From an uncultured Eubacterium sp. (GTDB lineage Bacteria > Bacillota > Clostridia > Oscillospirales > Acutalibacteraceae), in the NCBI GenBank assembly GCA_944380545.1, contig CALWHV010000007.1:310001-374000 (forward strand): a stretch of 64,000 nt of DNA, read 5' to 3'. A program made the translations under genes and the position numbers. Shown one piece after another: positions 52,728 through 62,795 of this stretch. Numbering within the stretch: the first letter of the stretch is position 1; the number at the start of each line of letters is the position of its first letter. The notes beneath the pieces were generated by a model that did not search any database, was not told the DNA's origin, and saw only the letters and a list, made by a program, of their open reading frames with translations.

Positions 52728-54283
52728 TATCTCGTCTCCTTAATATATACGGGGCTGAACTGCTGCGGCAGGGTAAAGGAGAACTCCGCGGTGTCCTCGC
52801 TCTCGCTCACGGCGCGCACCCTGCCCCCGTGCATCTCAACCATCAGCTTCACAAGATAGAGACCGAGCCCCGCTCCGTTTGAATCAAGACTTCTGCTCTT
52901 GTCGGCCTTATAGAATCTTTCAAACACGCGCGAAAGATCCTCCGCCTTTATGCCTGTGCCGCTGTTTTTTATCTTGAGCTCCACCTGGCCTGAGCTCTCG
53001 GTTAGGCGAACCTCTATATACCCGCCGTTATTTGTGAATTTAACGGCGTTGTCTACAAGATTATATATGCACTGGTAAATCATATCCTGATCCGCCACAA
53101 CATATACCGGCTTGAAATCCTCAAGCCCTCTTATATCTATGCTTTTGCTTTCTATTTTCTGCTCAAAGGTGAGCAGGATGTGTATCACCTGGTCGGCAAT
53201 ATCGTATCTTGAGGGCTTCATCTCAAGGTCGCCGCTCTCTATCTTGCTCATATTCAGCATTGAAACAACAAGGCGCGAGAGCCGCTTGACCTCTGCACTT
53301 ACTATGCCCAGATAATATTTTTCCTTTTCGGGCGGGATGGTGCCGTCCAAAATGCCGTCTATGAACCCGCCTATCGAGGTCATCGGCGTTTTCAGCTCGT
53401 GCGACACATTTGAAACGAAGCTCCTGCGCGAGCCCTCAAGCTTGTTGAGCGCCTGCGCCATATCGTTGAACGCGCGGCCGAGGTCCGAAAGCTCGTCGCT
53501 GCCCTCTATCTTGACGCGGTAAGAGAAATCGCCCGATGCAAACTGCTTTGCGGCGCGGCTCATCTGCTGAAGCGGAGAGAGCATTCGCTTTGTCAGGTAA
53601 TAGACGCAGATGAACGCGAACACAAGGCAAAACAGCGCAGATATGACGAACATTCGCAGCACTATCACGGATATGCTTTGGATGCCCGTGCCGGAAAGGG
53701 CAAAAACGGAGCCGATTATATTGCCGTTTTCATAGATGGGCGCGGCGGCAACATAACATTCCGTGCCGCCGATAGTTGCCTTGCCCACAAGCTGCCCCTG
53801 CTGATACAGCGCGGAGAGCAGATTGCTGTTTATCGTTATCCCGCCGTGTGCCGAGCAGCTTTTGAAATACCCCAAAACGGGCGCCGTGCCCGCGCGGTCG
53901 CGGCAGAGAATAACGCTGCCGGCGGCGTCGCACACGAAAACATCCGCGTCTATAGAGCGCGAAACCGTTGCAAGCGTTTCGCAAAGCAGCTCCTTGCCGA
54001 GCGAATATCTGCCGTTCATATCCTCGGCGGAAAGCGTGCCCGCCGCCGTATCGGATATTGAGGAAACATTCTGCTGCAAAAGATCTGTTCTGATATTGAC
54101 GGCATAGCGGTTTACAAGCAGTATCAGCGCCGCGCCCAGCACGATGAGCACCGTTAGCAGTATTGCCGCAAATGTAAGGAAATATTTAGTGAACACATTC
54201 GGCCTTATATGCAGAAACGCGGCAAGCTTCAATATTCTGTTTTCTATTTTTTTACCTAAATCGGTAGAACGCTCCGCCGCCAT
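52727..54283 (-). CDS. Sensor histidine kinase
   Basis: 518 residues. Transmembrane helices at about 34-58 and 207-230 flank a 150-residue outside sensor domain. A HAMP linker follows, then HisKA with H295 in SHELKTP and a HATPase domain (N box DNAVKF, G boxes NSGTGI and NGAGLGL). It phosphorylates the response regulator encoded 54 bp upstream. The outside domain (DADVFVCDAAGSVILCRD) looks like a double-PAS/sCache-type fold. Confidence 0.93.
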   Translation of the reverse strand: MAAERSTDLGKKIENRILKLAAFLHIRPNVFTKYFLTFAAILLTVLIVLGAALILLVNRYAVNIRTDLLQQNVSSISDTAAGTLSAEDMNGRYSLGKELLCETLATVSRSIDADVFVCDAAGSVILCRDRAGTAPVLGYFKSCSAHGGITINSNLLSALYQQGQLVGKATIGGTECYVAAAPIYENGNIIGSVFALSGTGIQSISVIVLRMFVISALFCLVFAFICVYYLTKRMLSPLQQMSRAAKQFASGDFSYRVKIEGSDELSDLGRAFNDMAQALNKLEGSRRSFVSNVSHELKTPMTSIGGFIDGILDGTIPPEKEKYYLGIVSAEVKRLSRLVVSMLNMSKIESGDLEMKPSRYDIADQVIHILLTFEQKIESKSIDIRGLEDFKPVYVVADQDMIYQCIYNLVDNAVKFTNNGGYIEVRLTESSGQVELKIKNSGTGIKAEDLSRVFERFYKADKSRSLDSNGAGLGLYLVKLMVEMHGGRVRAVSESEDTAEFSFTLPQQFSPVYIKETR

Positions 54284-54337
54284 AACGCACCGCCCCGCGG
54301 CAGCCGGGCCGCCGCGCCTTATCTTATTTATTTGCCG

Positions 54338-55033
54338 TTATTCGTTTGTTTTGAATTTGTAGCCCACGCCCCAAACCGTTTGGATGGACCATTTATCGGA
54401 AACGCCCTCAAGCTTTTCGCGCAGCCTTTTTATATGTACATCAACCGTGCGCGACTCGCCGGGGTAATCAAAGCCCCAAACCTCGTCAAGAAGCTGATCT
54501 CTTGTGAAGGCGATGTTCGGGTTTGACGCAAAGAAATAGATAAGCTCCAGCTCCTTGGGCGGCGTGTCTATCACCTTGCCGTTCACCTTCAGCTCGTAGT
54601 TTTGGATATTTATCTCAAGCTTGTCGTATTTAACTATCTTTTTTGCTGCCGCAGAATCCTGCGAATCGCCCCTTGTGCGGCGCAGCACCGCCTTTATCCT
54701 TGCCATAACCTCTTTTGAATCAAAGGGCTTTGTAACATAATCGTCCGCCCCAAGCTCAAGCCCAAGCACCTTATCAAAGGTCTCGCCCTTTGCCGTGAGC
54801 ATTATTATGGGCACTGAGGAGGTTTTTCTTATCTCTCGGCAGACCTGCCAGCCGTCCTTTTTGGGCAGCATTATATCGAGCAGCACCAGATCCGGCGATT
54901 TATCCTGAAACATCTCTACCGCGGCCTTTCCGTCGTTTGCCACATAGGCGGTGTAGCCGTCGCTTTCAAGATAAAGCTTAAGCAGCTCGCAGATATTCTG
55001 ATCATCGTCTACAACAAGAACCTTATCGCTCAT
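54338..55033 (-). CDS. OmpR/PhoB family response regulator
   Basis: 231 residues. Receiver with acidic pocket VDDD (8-11), phosphoacceptor D53 in LLDIMLP, T in LTAKG and K in TKPF. C-terminal winged helix (PPKELELIYFFASNP, DVHIKRLREKL, GVGYKF). It leads a three-gene unit with kinase and HtrA protease, an arrangement recalling the CssRS/CiaRH-HtrA secretion stress systems. Start ATG after AAAGGAG. Confidence 0.94.
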   Translation of the reverse strand: MSDKVLVVDDDQNICELLKLYLESDGYTAYVANDGKAAVEMFQDKSPDLVLLDIMLPKKDGWQVCREIRKTSSVPIIMLTAKGETFDKVLGLELGADDYVTKPFDSKEVMARIKAVLRRTRGDSQDSAAAKKIVKYDKLEINIQNYELKVNGKVIDTPPKELELIYFFASNPNIAFTRDQLLDEVWGFDYPGESRTVDVHIKRLREKLEGVSDKWSIQTVWGVGYKFKTNE

Positions 55034-55140
55034 ATGAAAACTCCTTTCATCGCGCTTTCGATTTGATTTGAGTATAGCATTGATTTTTGATGATAGTTTT
55101 ATTATGAAATTAACATTTGGTGAAATTTGTTAATTTTTTA

Positions 55141-56373
55141 TTACCATTCCTTGCCGCGCTTTTCGGCGCTTTCAACAAAATCTATAAACTGCCTTGCACA
55201 GCGTGGAGAGCGCCCGCCCCTGCGCGTTGCCCAGCGCTCCGCCGCGGCGCACAGCCTGTCCTCGTCCACATCAAGCCCTCTGTCCGCCGCAATTTTGACA
55301 ACTATGTCAAGATAGCCTTTTTTATCGGGATTCACAAATGTTATCGAAAGCCCGAAGCGGTCCGAAAGGCTGAGCTGCTCCTGCATTATATCGTTTCTGT
55401 TTATATCGTTTTCACGGTCGGAAAAGCTCTCTTTAATGAGGTGGCGCCTGTTTGAGGTGGCGTATATAAGCGTGTTGTGCCTGCTGCCGGAAAGGCTGCC
55501 CTCCAGCGCCGCCTTCAGCTCGCCGAACGAATCATCGTGCGAATCAAAGCACAGATCGTCTATGAAGATTATAAATTTCATCGGGCTTTCGGCAAGCTCC
55601 TCGCGTATCACGGTAAGATCCGGTATATCGCTTTTTGAAATCTCTATCATACGAAGCCCCTGCTCGGCGTAGGCGTTGAGCACGGCGTGCACGGTGGAGC
55701 TTTTGCCCGTGCCGCGGTCGCCGTAAAGCAGCACATTGTTTGCCGGATAGCCGTTTATGAAGCTCTCCGTATTGTCTATCACCTTTCGACGCTGCTCCTC
55801 GTAGTTCTTAAGGTCGGCAAGGAGTATCGGGTCCGTGCCGGCTATCGGGCACAGCGCGTGATTGCGCCAGGCAAAGGCGTTGTATTTTGAAAACATACCG
55901 TAGCCGTTTTTCCTGTGATATTCGGCAAGCTCCCCTATCTGCTGCGCCCAGCCGGTTTTGAGCGGCGCGGCGGGAGAGCCCGTCTCCCACGCGGGCAGGG
56001 TGCACAGCACGCGGCGTATATCCGCATCCTCAACGGAATCGCAGATGTCCTGCGGCGTAACGGAGGCGACCGCCTCCAGCTTTTCAAGGTCGCTCTGCAC
56101 GCCGCGCACAACCGCCTGCGGCAGCTCGCCCGCCCTGCCTGCGGCGGCGGCCTTGGTAAAGGCGTTGTCGTCCGTAAGTATCAGCCTTGAAAGATATTCG
56201 CGAAACGAGCGGTGGCGCGTTACGGCGCGGAAAAATTCGCCGTGCATCTCCAGCACCTTTTCGCTGCCGACGCTTTGCAGCAGCCGCAGCAGGCACTGCA
56301 CCACCTCGTCCTTTTTAAGGTCGTAAACGCACAGCGCCTCTATGTAAAATCTCAATTTCTGTGCCTTGTTCAT
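55141..56373 (-). CDS. DUF815 family AAA-type ATPase
   Basis: 410 residues. The N-terminal half is helical and unrecognised. The ATPase has Walker A LLYGDRGTGKSS near 215-226, Walker B FIIFIDDLCFD near 265, a sensor ATSNRRHLI and an arginine-rich C-terminus (ATRRGGRSPRCARQFIDFV). DUF815 proteins are DnaA/DnaC-like ATPases of unknown task. Single gene; about 107 bp separate it from the response regulator downstream. Confidence 0.87.
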   Translation of the reverse strand: MNKAQKLRFYIEALCVYDLKKDEVVQCLLRLLQSVGSEKVLEMHGEFFRAVTRHRSFREYLSRLILTDDNAFTKAAAAGRAGELPQAVVRGVQSDLEKLEAVASVTPQDICDSVEDADIRRVLCTLPAWETGSPAAPLKTGWAQQIGELAEYHRKNGYGMFSKYNAFAWRNHALCPIAGTDPILLADLKNYEEQRRKVIDNTESFINGYPANNVLLYGDRGTGKSSTVHAVLNAYAEQGLRMIEISKSDIPDLTVIREELAESPMKFIIFIDDLCFDSHDDSFGELKAALEGSLSGSRHNTLIYATSNRRHLIKESFSDRENDINRNDIMQEQLSLSDRFGLSITFVNPDKKGYLDIVVKIAADRGLDVDEDRLCAAAERWATRRGGRSPRCARQFIDFVESAEKRGKEW

Positions 56374-56463
56374 CTTGCTGTTTCTCCTTTGCGGCGGCTT
56401 TAAAATTCGCCGGCGGAATTTTTGGAATGATACGCTTAAAATAATGAATAATTATTTACTGTT

Positions 56464-56492
56464 ATATTACTACTTTTTTGTTTACTTTACAA
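56464..56492 (-). promoter_or_regulatory. Possible promoter of the DUF815 gene
   Basis: Minus strand TTGTAA (56487-56492), 17 bp, TAATAT (56464-56469). Confidence 0.4.
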
Positions 56493-56514
56493 GTAATTAC
56501 AGCCAAAAAAAGCC

Positions 56515-56543
56515 TTGACGAATGTTTTGAACGGGACTATAAT
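56515..56543 (+). promoter_or_regulatory. Promoter of ilvC
   Basis: TTGACG (56515-56520), 17 bp, TATAAT (56538-56543). The leader of about 50 nt has only a CAGGC/GCCTG hairpin; no T-box or attenuator is seen. Confidence 0.8.
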
Positions 56544-56580
56544 AAATAGCATCAACAGGCGAATGCCTGCATATTTATAA

Positions 56581-57624
<1,044 letters not shown>

Positions 57625-57654
57625 TCAGCCTGTTACATATTTGATATGCTGCTT

Positions 57655-57684
57655 ACGGCGCCGCAAACCGCGGCGCCGTTTTTT
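57655..57684 (+). terminator. Terminator of ilvC
   Basis: Perfect 10-bp stem ACGGCGCCGC/GCGGCGCCGT with TTTTTT tail. Confidence 0.9.
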
Positions 57685-57769
57685 CTGCTTAGGCGGGCAA
57701 AGCGCAAGATCTAACAGCCCCTACGCGGCGTTTGGTGAAACAACACCATTTTTATTCGGCGGTTGCGAA
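57685..57769 (+). repeat. Mosaic intergenic hairpin repeat, copy E (truncated)
   Basis: Contains only the TTAGGCGGGC box, CCCCTACGCGGCGTTTGGTG, AACAACACCATTTTTATTCGG and GCGGTTGCGAAC parts of the unit. It breaks off at the ilvE terminator. It fills the gap between convergent ilvC and ilvE. Confidence 0.75.
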
Positions 57770-57799
57770 CAAAAAACGGCTCCCCGCACGGAGAGCCGT
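57770..57799 (-). terminator. Terminator of ilvE
   Basis: ACGGCTC/GAGCCGT stem with GC-rich loop; the minus-strand tail is TTTTTTG. Confidence 0.8.
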
Positions 57800-57830
57800 C
57801 TTGATGCTTTTATATCGTTTTTCGGGCGGG

Positions 57831-58862
57831 TCAATCCACCTTTATCTCGTGCACCCAGCCCTGCGGGCCCTCGATGGTGCCCATCTGGATGCCGGTGAGC
57901 GTGTCGTAAAGCTTTTGGATGACGGGGCCCATTTTTTCCATACCGCTGGGCAGGCAGATCTCCTTGCCGTGGTCTACGATCTTGCCGACGGGGCTTACTA
58001 CCGCCGCCGTGCCGCAGAGGCCGCATTCCGCAAAATCCTTTACCTCGCTGAACAAAACGGGGCGGTGCTCCACCTTCATTCCGAGCATATGCTCCGCAAC
58101 ATAGCAAAGCGAGCGCCTTGTGATGCTGGGCAGGATGGAATCCGACTTGGGCGTAACAACGGTGCCGTCCTTCGTTACGAACAGGAAGTTTGCGCCGCCG
58201 GTCTCCTCAACATAGGTTCTGCTTGCGGGGTCAAGATACATATTCTCGTCATAGCCCTGCTTATGCGCGTCAACAATGGCGTGAAGGCTCATAGCGTAGT
58301 TGAGGCCGGCCTTGATATGGCCGGTGCCGTGGGGCGCGGCTCTGTCAAAATCCGAAACGCGGATGGTGATGGGCTTTGCGCCGCCCTTGAAATAAGGGCC
58401 GACGGGCGTGCAGAACACCCTGAACTGATATTCGTCGGCGGGCTTTACGCCGATAACGGCGTTTGAGCCGAACATATACGGGCGTATGTAAAGCGTTGCG
58501 CCGGAGCCGTAGGGCGGGACCCAGGCGGCGTTGGCGGCAACCGTTTTTTCAATCGCCTCAACGAATTTATCCACCGGATAAACAGGCATCTCAAGCCTTT
58601 CGGCGGAATCCTTCATCCTTTGGGCGTTCATATCCGGACGGAAGCAGACTATTCTGCCGTCCTCGGTTGTGTACGCCTTGAGCCCTTCAAAAACGGACTG
58701 CGAATACTGAAGCACGCCCGCGCACTCGCTTATGGTTACATTGGGGTCGGAAATAAGGGCGCCCTCGCTCCATTCGCCGTCTTTATAATTTGAAACGAAT
58801 CTGGCGTCCGTAGGGATATATCCGAAGCCGAGATTGGACCAGTCAAGATTTTTCTTTTCCAT
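57831..58862 (-). CDS. ilvE: Branched-chain amino acid aminotransferase
   Basis: 343 residues from ATG 58862 (MEKKNLDWSNLGFGY). Class IV PLP enzyme: FEGLKAY near 62, PLP lysine in GHIKAGLNYA, EETGGANFLFV and the C-terminal ECGLCGTAAVVSPV that binds the PLP phosphate. It makes valine, leucine and isoleucine from their keto acids, or starts their breakdown. The upstream Shine-Dalgarno is weak (AAGAAAGAAG). Confidence 0.95.
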   Translation of the reverse strand: MEKKNLDWSNLGFGYIPTDARFVSNYKDGEWSEGALISDPNVTISECAGVLQYSQSVFEGLKAYTTEDGRIVCFRPDMNAQRMKDSAERLEMPVYPVDKFVEAIEKTVAANAAWVPPYGSGATLYIRPYMFGSNAVIGVKPADEYQFRVFCTPVGPYFKGGAKPITIRVSDFDRAAPHGTGHIKAGLNYAMSLHAIVDAHKQGYDENMYLDPASRTYVEETGGANFLFVTKDGTVVTPKSDSILPSITRRSLCYVAEHMLGMKVEHRPVLFSEVKDFAECGLCGTAAVVSPVGKIVDHGKEICLPSGMEKMGPVIQKLYDTLTGIQMGTIEGPQGWVHEIKVD

Positions 58863-58896
58863 AAAAAAGACTTCTTTCTTTGATTTATTTGTAATA

Positions 58897-58925
58897 ATTT
58901 TACTACCATTGTTTTGAGTTGTCAA
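58897..58925 (-). promoter_or_regulatory. Promoter of ilvE
   Basis: Minus strand TTGACA (58920-58925), 17 bp, TAAAAT (58897-58902). Confidence 0.8.
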
Positions 58926-58936
58926 CAAAAAAACAG

Positions 58937-58965
58937 TTGAGATTTCGGGCGGGTTATATTATTAT
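58937..58965 (+). promoter_or_regulatory. Promoter of the flavodiiron operon
   Basis: TTGAGA (58937-58942), 17 bp, TATTAT (58960-58965). Its -35 box lies 11 bp from that of the divergent ilvE promoter. Confidence 0.55.
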
Positions 58966-59018
58966 ATATGTGAAATTTTAAAGAGGCTGATATATGCCGA
59001 GCTTACGGAGGAATAAAT

Positions 59019-60176
59019 ATGAAGGAATTTTCAAAAAGCGTTAAATACATTGGCGTAAACGACAGAGAGCTTGACCTTTTTGAGGGGCAGTACATAATCC
59101 CGAACGGGGTTTCCTACAACTCCTATCTTATACTTGACGAAAAGATTGCCGTGATGGACACGGTTGACGCCGGAAAAACGGACGAATGGTTTGAAAATCT
59201 TGAGCGCGAGCTGGGAGGCAGAACGCCGGATTACCTTATAATATCCCACCTTGAGCCCGACCACGCCGCAAACATAAAGAATTTCACGGAAAAATACCCC
59301 GCCGCCGCTCTTGTTGCAAGCGCAAAGGCGATTCAGATGCTGCCGCAGTTTTTTGACATTGACGAATCGGTTGAAAAAATCGCCGTCAAGGAGGGCGACA
59401 CGCTTTCCCTCGGCTCGCACGAGCTGAGCTTCATAATGGCGCCGATGGTGCACTGGCCGGAGGTTATGGTTGAATACGAAAAGAGCGAAAAGATACTCTT
59501 CTCCGCCGACGGCTTCGGAAAATTCGGCGCGCTTGACGCGGACGAGGACTGGGCGTGCGAGGCAAGGAGATACTATTTCAACATAGTGGGCAAATACGGC
59601 GCGCCCGTGCAGGCGCTGCTAAAAAAGGCCGCGGCGCTTGAGATAAACACGATATGCCCGCTGCACGGCCCCGTGCTTACGGAAAATCTCGGCTACTATA
59701 TTGATCTTTACGACACCTGGAGCAGCTACCGCCCCGAAAAGGAGGGCGTTTTCATAGCCTGCGCCAGCATCTACGGCAACACGAAAAAGGCCGCGCTCAG
59801 GCTAAAGGAGCTGCTGGAGGCAAAGGGCGTTAAAACGGCCTTTTCCGATATCACGAGAGATGATATTGCCGAGGCGGTTGAGGATGCGTTCAAATACTCC
59901 GCCACCGTGCTTGCCGCTTCAAGCTATGACGGCGGCGTTTTCCCGCCGATGGAGGCGCTTTTGTGCCATCTTAAATCAAAGGCGTTTCAAAACAGAAGGA
60001 TAGGCATTATCGAAAACGGCTCCTGGGCGCCCTGCGCGGCGCGCGCAATGAAGGGCGCGCTTGAGGGGATGAAAAACATAGATCTCTGCGAAAGCACCGT
60101 TACGATAAAATCCGCCTTTAAGCAGAGCGATATGCCCGCGCTTGAGGCGCTTGCCGCCGAGCTTTGCGGTGAATAA
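59019..60176 (+). CDS. FprA-type flavodiiron protein
   Basis: 385 residues. The metallo-beta-lactamase-like diiron domain carries HLEPDH near 80-85, H in MVHWPE, D in FSADGFG and H in CPLHGP, so all metal ligands are present. The flavodoxin domain (about 250-385) has the FMN loop SIYGNTKKA. It reduces oxygen to water (or nitric oxide to nitrous oxide), protecting an anaerobe. Start ATG after ACGGAGG. The next gene overlaps its end. Confidence 0.94.
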   Translation: MKEFSKSVKYIGVNDRELDLFEGQYIIPNGVSYNSYLILDEKIAVMDTVDAGKTDEWFENLERELGGRTPDYLIISHLEPDHAANIKNFTEKYPAAALVASAKAIQMLPQFFDIDESVEKIAVKEGDTLSLGSHELSFIMAPMVHWPEVMVEYEKSEKILFSADGFGKFGALDADEDWACEARRYYFNIVGKYGAPVQALLKKAAALEINTICPLHGPVLTENLGYYIDLYDTWSSYRPEKEGVFIACASIYGNTKKAALRLKELLEAKGVKTAFSDITRDDIAEAVEDAFKYSATVLAASSYDGGVFPPMEALLCHLKSKAFQNRRIGIIENGSWAPCAARAMKGALEGMKNIDLCESTVTIKSAFKQSDMPALEALAAELCGE

Positions 60177-61281
60177 GGCGGAAAGAAACCACGGCGTGGA
60201 CCTGCTCAGAATAATCGCTATGATTATGATAGTGGGGCTGCATTTTCTTGGGCAGGGCGGCGTGCTTGAAAGCGTTTCGACCGGCACGGCGCAGTACTTT
60301 ACGGCGTGGTGCGCTGAAGCGTTTTTTATGTGCGCCGTAAACATCTACGCCCTTATAAGCGGCTTTGTGGGCATAAATGCAGTGCGCACGAAATACAGCC
60401 GCCTTGCCTCGCTGTGGCTGCTTGTTGAATTTTACTGCATAATCTCGTCCGCGCTCAAATACGGCTTTTATCCGGAATTGTTCACGCCGCAGCGCCTTGC
60501 CGAGAGCCTTATGCCGGTGGTTACGGACAAATACTGGTACTTCACGGCGTATTTCATAATGTTTTTCTTTACGCCGGTATTCAACGGCGGCGTTCGGGCG
60601 ATGAGCCGCGCGCAGATGAAGCTGACGCTTGCCGCCCTTTTTCTGCTCGGCAGCGCCGCGCCCACATTTTTTAAAACGGATATTTTTTACAGCCACGGCG
60701 GATATTCGCTTATATGGATAAGCGCGCTTTACATAGCGGGAGGCATATTGAGGCGGCTTGAGCTGCACAAAAAGGCAAAGCCCCTGCTCTGCCTGACGGG
60801 CGCGGCTGCGCTGTGCGCCGCGGGCTTTGCGATGAAGACCTTGTTTGACGGCGGGCATACAAGCGGGTATTTTCAGGATCAGGCGTTTATGATCTACACC
60901 TCCGCAAACATCACGGCCGCCGCCGCGCTTGCGCTGCTCGGCTTTGCGGGGCTGAGCATCCGCCGCTCCGCCGCCGTTAAGGCAATAAAGGCGATAAGCC
61001 CGCTGACCTTCGGCGTTTACATAATCCACACAAGCGAATTTGCGTGGGAAAACCTGCTCAAAAACGCGTTTTCGGGCTTTGCCGAGCTGCCCGCCGTGCA
61101 GTTTGCGGCAGCTGCCGCCGGCACGGTGCTGGCGATATTCGCCGTCTGCTGCGCGATAGAGGCGGCAAGAAGCGCGCTGTTTAAGCTGCTGCGCGTTGAC
61201 GAGCTGCTTGCGCGCGCAGAAAGCGCGATAAGAGGGAAGATAAAAAAGAATGAAAAGCAGAATACGCCTTGCGGGGATTGA
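60169..61281 (+). CDS. Acyltransferase 3 family membrane protein
   Basis: 370 residues from GTG 60169, which overlaps the flavodiiron stop by 8 bp; a TTG further up is possible. RNHGVDLLRIIAMIMIVGLHFLGQGG-type helix 1 with the catalytic-site histidine and nine further hydrophobic segments are typical of OafA/NodX-like O-acyltransferases. These transfer acetyl or succinyl groups to surface glycans. A role in modifying the envelope polysaccharide is inference. It overlaps the next gene by 32 bp. Confidence 0.87.
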   Translation: MNKAERNHGVDLLRIIAMIMIVGLHFLGQGGVLESVSTGTAQYFTAWCAEAFFMCAVNIYALISGFVGINAVRTKYSRLASLWLLVEFYCIISSALKYGFYPELFTPQRLAESLMPVVTDKYWYFTAYFIMFFFTPVFNGGVRAMSRAQMKLTLAALFLLGSAAPTFFKTDIFYSHGGYSLIWISALYIAGGILRRLELHKKAKPLLCLTGAAALCAAGFAMKTLFDGGHTSGYFQDQAFMIYTSANITAAAALALLGFAGLSIRRSAAVKAIKAISPLTFGVYIIHTSEFAWENLLKNAFSGFAELPAVQFAAAAAGTVLAIFAVCCAIEAARSALFKLLRVDELLARAESAIRGKIKKNEKQNTPCGD

Positions 61282-62071
61282 TCTTGACGGCACGCTGCTG
61301 AGAAGCGATAAAACGATTAGCCCCGCCACCGCCGAGGCGCTCAAAAGCGCGGCGGCGCGCGGAATAATACTTGTGCCCGTTACCGGACGCCCGCTCAGCG
61401 GTATACCGCGCGCGCTGCTTCGGCTCGGCGTGTTTGATTACGCGATAACCACGAACGGCGCGGCGGTCACTGAGCTGAAAAGCGGAAAAACGCTGCTTTC
61501 ACGGCCGCTGCCGCGCGAAAAGAGCCTTTCAATAATGCGCCTGCTGGATGAAAGGGGCGTTGAATACGAGGCGTTTGCCGAGGGGCGCGGCTACCTGAGC
61601 CGCGAATTGTTTGCCGCATACGCAAAAAGCTACGCCGGCACGCCGATCTGGGAATATCTTGAAGCCAGCCGCACGGCGGTTTCAAGCGTCCGCCGCGAAT
61701 TTGAGGGCAGAGCCGCCGGCGCGGACGAAATATTCGCCCGCCTTGAAAACGGGGCGCGGCGCGATATGCTGGCGCGGGAGCTTGAGGGCGACTGCGGCTT
61801 GAAGCTCTGCCTGCTTGAAAAGAATTTTCTTGAGATAACGGACCGCAAGACGGACAAGGGCGCGGCGTTTGAATTTCTCTGCGGCAAACTTGGCATAAAA
61901 AAAGAAAACACCGCCGCGTTCGGAGACAATTCAAACGACCTGCCGCTGCTGAAGGCTGCCGGCACATTTATAGCTATGGGCAACGCTCCGCAGGAGCTGA
62001 AAAATGCTGCCGCTTGCGCCGCAGACACAAACGACAATGACGGCGTTGCAAAAATACTGAACAAATTTTGA
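61250..62071 (+). CDS. Cof-type HAD phosphatase
   Basis: 273 residues. Motif I DLDGTLLRSD (nucleophile D12, acid D14), motif II VTGRPLSG, motif III lysine in KGAAF, motif IV GDNSNDLPLL. The cap domain (about 85-185) is C2B type. It removes phosphate from a small sugar or nucleotide phosphate; the substrate is not predictable. Third gene of the flavodiiron unit. Confidence 0.92.
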   Translation: MKSRIRLAGIDLDGTLLRSDKTISPATAEALKSAAARGIILVPVTGRPLSGIPRALLRLGVFDYAITTNGAAVTELKSGKTLLSRPLPREKSLSIMRLLDERGVEYEAFAEGRGYLSRELFAAYAKSYAGTPIWEYLEASRTAVSSVRREFEGRAAGADEIFARLENGARRDMLARELEGDCGLKLCLLEKNFLEITDRKTDKGAAFEFLCGKLGIKKENTAAFGDNSNDLPLLKAAGTFIAMGNAPQELKNAAACAADTNDNDGVAKILNKF

Positions 62072-62155
62072 CAAAAATTTTTATGCAATATGCCTAAATT
62101 AAAAGATTTTTGCCTTAACTATTAGCGGCAATTTGTAGATAATGTATAAATATTA

Positions 62156-62184
62156 TTGACTTTTTTGTGCAATGATACTAATAT
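62156..62184 (+). promoter_or_regulatory. Promoter of the DUF6465 gene
   Basis: TTGACT (62156-62161), 17 bp, TAATAT (62179-62184). The leader is very AT-rich and ends in GAAAGGAA. Confidence 0.7.
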
Positions 62185-62254
62185 AGCATTTGTAAAGAAG
62201 ATAGCTTTACATACACAATGAAAACATATTATTTTTTATGAAAGGAACTTAACG

Positions 62255-62710
62255 ATGGCAGTTAAAAAGAACGATGCTAAGACCGCTCCCGTAAAGGCGG
62301 CTAAGGAAGAGGTAAAAGCCCCCGCAAAGGCAGCCAAGGAAGAGGTAAAAGCTCCCGCAAAGGCAGCTAAGGAAGAAGTAAAAGCCCCCGCAAAGGCAGC
62401 TAAGGAAGAGGCAAAAGCCCCCGCAAAGAAGGAAGCCAAGGCTCCCGCTAAAAAGGCGGAGAAACCCGCTGCGGAGAAAAAGGCGGCTAAGAAGCCCGCT
62501 AAGAAGGCGGACAAGGCTGCTGAGATATTCTTTGAGTATGCAGGAAAGCAGGTAAAGGCTGCGGATGTTGCCGCTGCGGTTGAAAAGGCCGCCAAGGCTG
62601 CCGGCGCAAAGGCCGCCGACCTTGCAGGCGCAAAGATCTATGTTAAGGCAGAGGACAACGCCGCTTACTATGTTCTTAAGAACGGCGTTTCCGGTAAGGC
62701 AGAGCTGTAA
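62255..62710 (+). CDS. Histone H1-like Lys/Ala tail with DUF6465 domain
   Basis: 151 residues. Residues 1-90 are a Lys/Ala/Pro/Glu tail with four 11-residue AAKEEVKAPAK repeats and shorter variants, as in histone H1-like bacterial proteins. Residues about 92-151 form a compact DUF6465-type domain (IFFEYAGKQV, AKIYVKAEDNAAYYV). The tail suggests nucleic acid or polyanion binding; the function of the domain is unknown. It has its own promoter and terminator, and codon use (AAG, GCC/GCT) suggests strong expression. Confidence 0.85.
   Translation: MAVKKNDAKTAPVKAAKEEVKAPAKAAKEEVKAPAKAAKEEVKAPAKAAKEEAKAPAKKEAKAPAKKAEKPAAEKKAAKKPAKKADKAAEIFFEYAGKQVKAADVAAAVEKAAKAAGAKAADLAGAKIYVKAEDNAAYYVLKNGVSGKAEL
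62297..62428 (+). repeat. Four 33-bp coding repeats
   Basis: Near-identical 33-bp units encode AAKEEVKAPAK (the fourth has A for V). They are prone to length change by slippage or recombination. Confidence 0.9.
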
Positions 62711-62721
62711 AAACGCAAAGC

Positions 62722-62757
62722 AAAGACCGTTGAGCGAGATGCCCAACGGTCTTTTTT
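62722..62757 (+). terminator. Terminator of the DUF6465 gene
   Basis: Perfect 11-bp stem AAAGACCGTTG/CAACGGTCTTT with a TTTTTTATTTT tail. Confidence 0.9.
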
Positions 62758-62795
62758 ATTTTATCCGCTCCCCAAAAAGCCGGCTTTAGGGGAGA

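Noticed and set aside
60118..61344. 408-codon minus-strand open frame over the acyltransferase gene
   Set aside because: Composition is Arg/Ala/His-rich shadow type; the plus-strand protein is a recognisable acyltransferase 3.
62297..62428. CRISPR-like or tandem non-coding array
   Set aside because: The 33-bp repeats have no spacers and are in frame within a protein gene.
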